NCBI GenBank assembly: GCA_900556545.1
Contig: USPE01000065.1
Coordinates: forward strand, 1 to 9,302
Direction: 5' to 3'
Source: an uncultured Peptococcaceae bacterium
GTDB lineage: Bacteria; Bacillota; Peptococcia; Peptococcales; Peptococcaceae
Length of the DNA: 9,302 nt
Positions 5,351 through 9,302 of this stretch are shown here, in pieces (within the stretch, counting starts at the first letter, position 1; the number at the start of each line of letters is the position of its first letter). The notes beneath the pieces were generated by a model, which was given only the letters and a program-made list of their open reading frames with translations, had not been told where the DNA came from and did no database searches. The position numbers were made by a program, and so were the translations under genes.

Positions 5351-6298
5351 ATGATGCATACACCAATTTGCGATTTATTAGGCATTCAGTATCCGGTATT
5401 GCAGGGCGGAATGGCCTGGATTGCCGATGCAGAACTGGCGGCAGCGGTATCCAATGCCGGTGGTTTGGGGATCATCTCTGCCATGAATGCCAACGGTGAC
5501 TGGGTGCGGCAGCAAATCCGCAAGGCCAAGTCTTTAACGGAAAAGCCCTTCGGTGTCAATATTATGCTGGCCAGCCCCCATGTAGAAGAAGTGGCTCAAA
5601 TTGTGGCAGAAGAACACGTGGCAGTGGTGACAACCGGGGCGGGCAATCCGTCCAAGTATATGAAATTGTGGCTGGATGCAGGTATCCAGGTGGTGCCGGT
5701 TGTGGCTTCTACCGCTATGGCAAAGCTGGTCGTTCGTAACGGTGCCAGCGCTGTGATTGCAGAGGGTGGAGAGTCCGGCGGCCATGTGGGTGAGCAGACC
5801 ACTATGGTGTTGGTGCCGCAGGTATGCGATGTTGTAGATGTGCCGGTGATTGCCGCCGGTGGTATTGCCGACGGCAGAGGCATGGCGGCAGCATTCATGC
5901 TGGGGGCAGCAGGTGTACAAATGGGTACTGCTTTTTTAGTAGCAAAAGAATGCAATGTCCATCAGAATTATAAAGATAAAGTGCTGAAGGCCAAGGATAT
6001 TGATACCATGACCACCGGACGCCGTTCCGGTCATCCGGTGCGGGTACTGAAAAATCCTTTTGCCAGAGAATATTACAAAAAAGAGTTCGACAGCACAGTT
6101 ACAGAGGCAGAACTGGAACAGTTGGGTGCTGGTGCACTGCGTAAAGCTGCAGTAGAAGGTGATGTGCAGAACGGTTCTTTTATGTGCGGGCAGATTGCCG
6201 GCATGATTCATAAAGAACAGCCGGCTGCGGATATTATCACCAGCATTGTGACACAGGCCGAGGATATTTTGACAGGAGGCTGTCCATGGATAAAATAG
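5351..6298 (+). CDS. fabK: Enoyl-ACP reductase II (FabK), FMN-dependent
   Basis: Reduces trans-2-enoyl-ACP to acyl-ACP, the last step of each elongation cycle, using FMN and NAD(P)H. It is 315 residues with a TIM-barrel of the nitronate monooxygenase/FabK superfamily. Family features include YPVLQGGMAWIAD (14-26), GGLGIISA (37-44), FGVNIML (67-73), the active-site His145 in GGESGGHVGE, and the phosphate-binding VPVIAAGGIADGRG (164-177). GAAGVQMGTAFLVAKEC (185-201) and TTGRRSGHPVRVLKN (221-235) are FabK-type segments. Position between acpP and fabD is the streptococcal fabK position, which favours true FabK over a nitronate monooxygenase. FabK, unlike FabI, is known to be refractory to triclosan. 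The start is ATG 5351 with AAGGGGA at 5337-5343; ATG 5354 is also possible. The 3' end overlaps fabD by 13 bases. Confidence 0.94.
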   Translation: MMHTPICDLLGIQYPVLQGGMAWIADAELAAAVSNAGGLGIISAMNANGDWVRQQIRKAKSLTEKPFGVNIMLASPHVEEVAQIVAEEHVAVVTTGAGNPSKYMKLWLDAGIQVVPVVASTAMAKLVVRNGASAVIAEGGESGGHVGEQTTMVLVPQVCDVVDVPVIAAGGIADGRGMAAAFMLGAAGVQMGTAFLVAKECNVHQNYKDKVLKAKDIDTMTTGRRSGHPVRVLKNPFAREYYKKEFDSTVTEAELEQLGAGALRKAAVEGDVQNGSFMCGQIAGMIHKEQPAADIITSIVTQAEDILTGGCPWIK

Positions 6299-7203
6299 CG
6301 CTTTTGTTTGCCGGACAGGGTGCGCAGTATCCGGGAATGGGTAAAGATTTTTATGAAACTGTACCAGCGGCAGCAGAAGTTTTTGACCAGTTGGAGCAGC
6401 AGCGCCCAGGTACAATGCAGCAATGCTTTTACGGCAGCAAAGAGGAATTATCCATTACCATAAATACGCAACCCTGCTTGTTTGCGGTGGATTATGCCAT
6501 CGCAAAAGCAGTGCAGAACAGCGGAATATCCGTTGCAGCAGTGGCGGGGTTTTCATTGGGAGAAATTCCGGCACTGGCTTTTGCCGGTTTGTTGGATTTA
6601 CCGCAGGCTTTTCAGTTGGTATGCTGTCGGGCAGAATTGATGCAGCAGGCTGCGGAACAAAATCCCGGCAGTATGCAGGCCATCTTAAAATTAACTGCCG
6701 ATGAGATTGCTGCTCTGGCAGAGTCTTATGCGCAAGTGTTTCCTGTCAATTATAATAGTCCTGAACAAACTGTAGTGGCAGGGCAGCCGGAACAGTTAAA
6801 GCGGTTTGCTTCCGCAGTAAAAGAAGCGGGCGGCAGGGCAGTGCCGCTGGCAGTTAGCGGTGCTTTTCACAGTCCCTATATGAATGAGGCTGCCCATGGG
6901 CTGCGGGATTATGTGCAGCAGCTGCAGGTGCAGAATGGATGGTGCCCTGTATATGCCAATCGAACAGCGCAGCCTTATACGGTGCAATCGACGCAGGAAC
7001 TCATCGCCAGCCAGGTAAATCATCCGGTGCAGTGGGTCAAAACCATTGAACAAATGGTACAGGACGGCGTGGATTGTTTTATTGAAGTAGGGCCGGGCAA
7101 GACGTTATCCGGTTTGGTAAAAAAAATTACAGCGGCAGCGCAGGTGTATAAGGTGGAATCCTTATCAGACCTGGAACAACTGCAGATGATGATAAATCAA
7201 TAA
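6286..7203 (+). CDS. fabD: Malonyl-CoA:ACP transacylase (FabD)
   Basis: Transfers malonyl from CoA to AcpP to supply the elongation steps. It is 305 residues, the usual size. Visible signatures are the oxyanion-hole motif FAGQGAQYPGMG (8-19, Gln11), the nucleophile Ser90 in GFSLGE (88-93), Arg115 in CCRAELMQ which binds the malonyl carboxylate, and His195 in SGAFHSPYM. The C-terminal FIEVGPGKTLSGLVKK is also typical. The elbow reads GFSLGE rather than the more common GHSLGE; I recall the Phe form in other clostridial FabD proteins, so activity should be retained. The start is ATG 6286 with a perfect AGGAGG at 6274-6279, inside the end of fabK. A 26-base gap separates it from fabG. Confidence 0.96.
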   Translation: MDKIALLFAGQGAQYPGMGKDFYETVPAAAEVFDQLEQQRPGTMQQCFYGSKEELSITINTQPCLFAVDYAIAKAVQNSGISVAAVAGFSLGEIPALAFAGLLDLPQAFQLVCCRAELMQQAAEQNPGSMQAILKLTADEIAALAESYAQVFPVNYNSPEQTVVAGQPEQLKRFASAVKEAGGRAVPLAVSGAFHSPYMNEAAHGLRDYVQQLQVQNGWCPVYANRTAQPYTVQSTQELIASQVNHPVQWVKTIEQMVQDGVDCFIEVGPGKTLSGLVKKITAAAQVYKVESLSDLEQLQMMINQ

Positions 7204-7229
7204 TGAATCAATAAAGGCAGGTATGCCAG

Positions 7230-7970
7230 ATGTTAAAGAATAAAACAGCATTTGTAACAGGGGCATCTCGCGGAATTGGCAGAGCCATTGCGTTGGAATT
7301 GGCCCGCAATGGTGCCGATGTGGCTATTTGCTACAGTTCCAATGATGTGGCGGCAGATGGGGTGTGTCAGGAAATCCGCAATCTGGGACGCCGAGCAGAA
7401 GCTTATCGCTGTGATGTCAGCAATTTTCAGCAGTGCGGCGATGCGGTAAAAGCAGCAGTGGCTCACTTTGGGCAACTGGATATTTTGGTGAATAACGCAG
7501 GCATTACCCGGGATAATTTGTTGCTGATGATGAAAGAAGAAGAATTTGATCAGGTGATTGCCACCAATTTAAAAGGCGCTTTCAACATGATGAAGCATGT
7601 TGGCGCTCACTTTTTGAAACGGAAACAGGGAACCATTATCAATATTTCTTCGGTTTCCGGTTTGATGGGCAATGCAGGGCAGGCAAACTATGCGGCGGCC
7701 AAAGCCGGATTAGTGGGTTTGACCAAAACAGCGGCCAAAGAGCTGGCTGCGCGGGGGATTACCTGCAATGCCATTGCACCGGGATTTATTACCACTGATA
7801 TGACCGATAAACTCAGCGACAAACAAAAAGAAGCAGTGGTTGACGCCATTCCGTTAAAACGGATGGGGCAGCCGGAGGATATTGCCCATCTGGCTGTATT
7901 TTTGGCTAGTCCGTTGGCATCTTATATTACCGGGGAGGTCATCAAGGTAGATGGAGGAATTTACATTTAA
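7230..7970 (+). CDS. fabG: 3-oxoacyl-ACP reductase (FabG)
   Basis: NADPH-dependent reduction of 3-ketoacyl-ACP to 3-hydroxyacyl-ACP. It is a 246-residue classical short-chain dehydrogenase. The Rossmann motif is TGASRGIG (10-17), followed by NNAG (88-91), Asn113 in TNLKG, the catalytic Ser141 in NISSVSG, and Tyr154/Lys158 in YAAAK. IAPGFITTDMT (182-192) and the C-terminal VDGGIYI are typical FabG. The start is ATG 7230, preceded by AAAGGCAGG (7213-7221). An ATG at 7223 is out of frame. The 3' end overlaps the next gene by 20 bases. Position between fabD and a fabF start supports FabG over other short-chain dehydrogenases. Confidence 0.96.
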   Translation: MLKNKTAFVTGASRGIGRAIALELARNGADVAICYSSNDVAADGVCQEIRNLGRRAEAYRCDVSNFQQCGDAVKAAVAHFGQLDILVNNAGITRDNLLLMMKEEEFDQVIATNLKGAFNMMKHVGAHFLKRKQGTIINISSVSGLMGNAGQANYAAAKAGLVGLTKTAAKELAARGITCNAIAPGFITTDMTDKLSDKQKEAVVDAIPLKRMGQPEDIAHLAVFLASPLASYITGEVIKVDGGIYI

Positions 7971-9066
7971 GTGGCCGGGGCAGGGATTTGCCATCGGTGA
8001 TTTGCAGGTAGCTGCTCCTATTGTGCAGGGCGGCATGGGAATCGGCGTATCCGGCCGACGGTTGGCAACAGCAGTGGCCAACTGCGGCGGCATCGGCGTG
8101 ATTTCTGCTGTGGGGCTGGGATATCTCGGTCTGCCCTGTGAAATAGAACCAAAAGAAAATGAAAGTATGAATATTACCATGCTGCGTCAGGAACTGCGCA
8201 AAGCAAGAATGCAGACCAAAGGTGTGCTGGGTGTCAATATTATGGTTGCCATTCGGGAATTTACCCAGACTGCCAAAGCGGCCATCGAAGAAGGCGTAGA
8301 TGTTATTTTTGCCGGAGCAGGATTACCGCTCAATTTGCCGCAGTGTATCACGGCGCAGTCTAAAACAAAGCTGGTACCCATTGTTTCCTCGGCTAAGGCG
8401 GCAAAACTGATTGCCAAGCGGTGGATGAGCAAGTACCAATATGCTCCCGATGCTTTTGTGCTGGAAGGACCTAAAGCCGGCGGTCATCTGGGCTTTTCGG
8501 CTGAAGAACTGACAAAACCCGAATATCAATTAGAAGTTTTGCTGCCCCAGGTGGTGCAGGCAGCCCAGGAGATTGGCCGGGAGGCGGGCAAAGAGATTCC
8601 TGTTATTGCCGCCGGCGGTGTTTATACCGGCGCCGATATTTATAAATTGCAGCAGCTGGGTGCTTCTGCGGTGCAGATGGCGACCCGCTTTGTGGCCACT
8701 GAGGAATGTGATGCCCATGACAAATTTAAGCAGGCGTATCTGAACTGCAAGCAAGAGGACATTGCCATTATACAAAGTCCTGTTGGCTTGCCGGGCAGAG
8801 CCATCTTGAATGATTTCTTAACCCAGGCCAAAGCAGGTCTGAAACAGCCAAAGGTTTGCGCGCGGCATTGCATTACTACCTGCAAAGAGGAATCCAGCCC
8901 CTATTGTATTTCATCGGCATTGATTCAGGCAGTGCAGGGACGATTAGAGCATGGTTTTGCATTTATTGGCGCCAATGGATATCGGATCGACCGTATCTTA
9001 ACGGTGCCTCAGCTGATGCAGGAGCTGGCCGATGGTTATGTCTGTCAGCAGCTGGCTGAAAAATAG
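7951..9066 (+). CDS. Second FabK/nitronate-monooxygenase-family flavoprotein with a four-cysteine C-terminal motif
   Basis: A 371-residue FMN-type TIM-barrel of the same superfamily as FabK but clearly a different subfamily. It has PIVQGGMGIGVSGRRLA (23-39), GGIGVISA (46-53), GVNIMVA (94-100), FAGAGLP (120-126), the conserved His179 in GPKAGGHLGF, phosphate-binding IPVIAAGGVYTGAD (216-229) and SPVGLPGRAI (276-285). The extra C-terminal region carries C303-x3-C307-x3-C311-x7-C319, which could hold an Fe-S cluster or zinc (inference). Such proteins are usually labelled nitronate monooxygenase in clostridial genomes. Sitting inside the fab operon, overlapping fabG by 20 bases, it more likely acts on acyl-ACP, possibly as an alternative enoyl reductase or in unsaturated fatty-acid formation. 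ATG 7951 has only a close AAGG and a distant GGGGAGG (7932-7938), so translational coupling to fabG is likely. Confidence 0.85.
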   Translation: MEEFTFKWPGQGFAIGDLQVAAPIVQGGMGIGVSGRRLATAVANCGGIGVISAVGLGYLGLPCEIEPKENESMNITMLRQELRKARMQTKGVLGVNIMVAIREFTQTAKAAIEEGVDVIFAGAGLPLNLPQCITAQSKTKLVPIVSSAKAAKLIAKRWMSKYQYAPDAFVLEGPKAGGHLGFSAEELTKPEYQLEVLLPQVVQAAQEIGREAGKEIPVIAAGGVYTGADIYKLQQLGASAVQMATRFVATEECDAHDKFKQAYLNCKQEDIAIIQSPVGLPGRAILNDFLTQAKAGLKQPKVCARHCITTCKEESSPYCISSALIQAVQGRLEHGFAFIGANGYRIDRILTVPQLMQELADGYVCQQLAEK

Positions 9067-9077
9067 GAGGTTTTTCC

Positions 9078-9302
9078 ATGAATAGAGTAGTTGTAACCGG
9101 TCTGGGTGTCATCTCGCCGGTGGGCAATGATGTTGCTGCATTTTGGCAGAGCTTGATAGAAGGAAAGTGCGGTATCGGGCCGATTACTGCCTTTGATACA
9201 ACAGAATATAAGGTAAAGATTGCGGCAGAAGTGAAAGATTTTGACCCTTTGCAATATCTGGACAAAGCAGAGGCACGCAAGCAGGACCGATTTTCTCAGT
9301 TT
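9078..9302 (+). CDS. fabF: 3-oxoacyl-ACP synthase II (FabF), N-terminal part, cut by window end
   Basis: The first 75 residues of a KAS II condensing enzyme, which elongates acyl-ACP with malonyl-ACP. The N-terminus MNRVVVTGLGVISPVGND, then FWQSLIEGKCGIGPIT and FDTTEYKVKIAAEVKDFDP, is the standard FabF opening, and KAEARKQDRFSQF continues it. The frame is open to the last base; the catalytic Cys and two His lie beyond the window. The start is ATG 9078 with AGGAGG at 9065-9070 next to the preceding stop. Position after fabG is as in streptococcal fab operons, apart from the inserted flavoprotein gene. Confidence 0.95.
   Translation, partial: MNRVVVTGLGVISPVGNDVAAFWQSLIEGKCGIGPITAFDTTEYKVKIAAEVKDFDPLQYLDKAEARKQDRFSQF

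Noticed and set aside
5534..5955. Overlapping - strand open frames of 119 and 128 codons inside fabK
   Set aside because: Composition is rich in His, Cys, Thr and Pro as expected from reading a coding gene backwards; no family resemblance.
5936..6415. Long open frame on the - strand (159 codons) across the fabK/fabD junction
   Set aside because: It is antisense to two well-supported genes with complete motifs, has no good ribosome site noted and no recognisable domain.
6423..6704. A + strand 93-codon frame inside fabD
   Set aside because: It is a shifted reading of fabD with no upstream ribosome site and no known domain; the fabD frame has all catalytic motifs.
5351..9066. The two flavoprotein genes as a recent tandem duplication of fabK
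   Set aside because: They share only superfamily motifs, differ in length (315 versus 371 residues) and in the C-terminal region, so they are old paralogues from different subfamilies.

Overview
The window looks like chromosomal DNA from a Gram-positive (monoderm) member of the Bacillota, most likely a Clostridia-type anaerobe. The reasons are a class B sortase, a lipoprotein of the DUF4163/DUF3298 type, a monoderm-style type IV pilus gene set, and a fatty-acid operon in the fabT-fabH-acpP-fabK-fabD-fabG-fabF order known from streptococci and relatives. The species cannot be read from the sequence. All genes lie on the + strand and are tightly packed.

Region 1 (1-3317) is the end of a cell-surface cluster. 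It holds the C-terminal part of a probable pilin-like protein, a small single-pass membrane protein, the pilus retraction ATPase PilT, a class B sortase with a complete His/Cys/Arg set, and a secreted lipoprotein. Gaps are 43 bases or less, so the five genes probably share a transcript. It ends at a strong intrinsic terminator (3383-3431).

Region 2 (3318-3665) is the only long non-coding stretch. After the terminator it contains a small hairpin of unknown role. Then comes a consensus sigma-A promoter (TTGACA, 17 bases, TATAAT) embedded in two perfect 23-base direct repeats 33 bases apart. Each repeat contains a near-palindrome, so they are very probably the operators of the MarR-family regulator that follows.

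Region 3 (3666-9302) is a type II fatty-acid synthesis operon: a FabT-like MarR regulator, FabH (initiation), AcpP (carrier), FabK (FMN enoyl-ACP reductase), FabD (malonyl transfer), FabG (ketoacyl reduction), a second FabK/nitronate-monooxygenase-family flavoprotein, and the start of FabF (elongation), which is cut by the window end. Genes overlap or are separated by 27 bases or less. FabD loads malonyl onto AcpP, FabH makes the first condensation, FabG and FabK carry out the two reductions, and FabF elongates. The dehydratase FabZ and the acetyl-CoA carboxylase genes usually follow fabF and would lie beyond the window.

The most interesting points are the extra flavoprotein between fabG and fabF, which has a four-cysteine C-terminal motif and no FabM-type isomerase gene beside it, and the duplicated operator around the promoter. 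Nothing suggests a mobile element, CRISPR array, RNA gene or phage.
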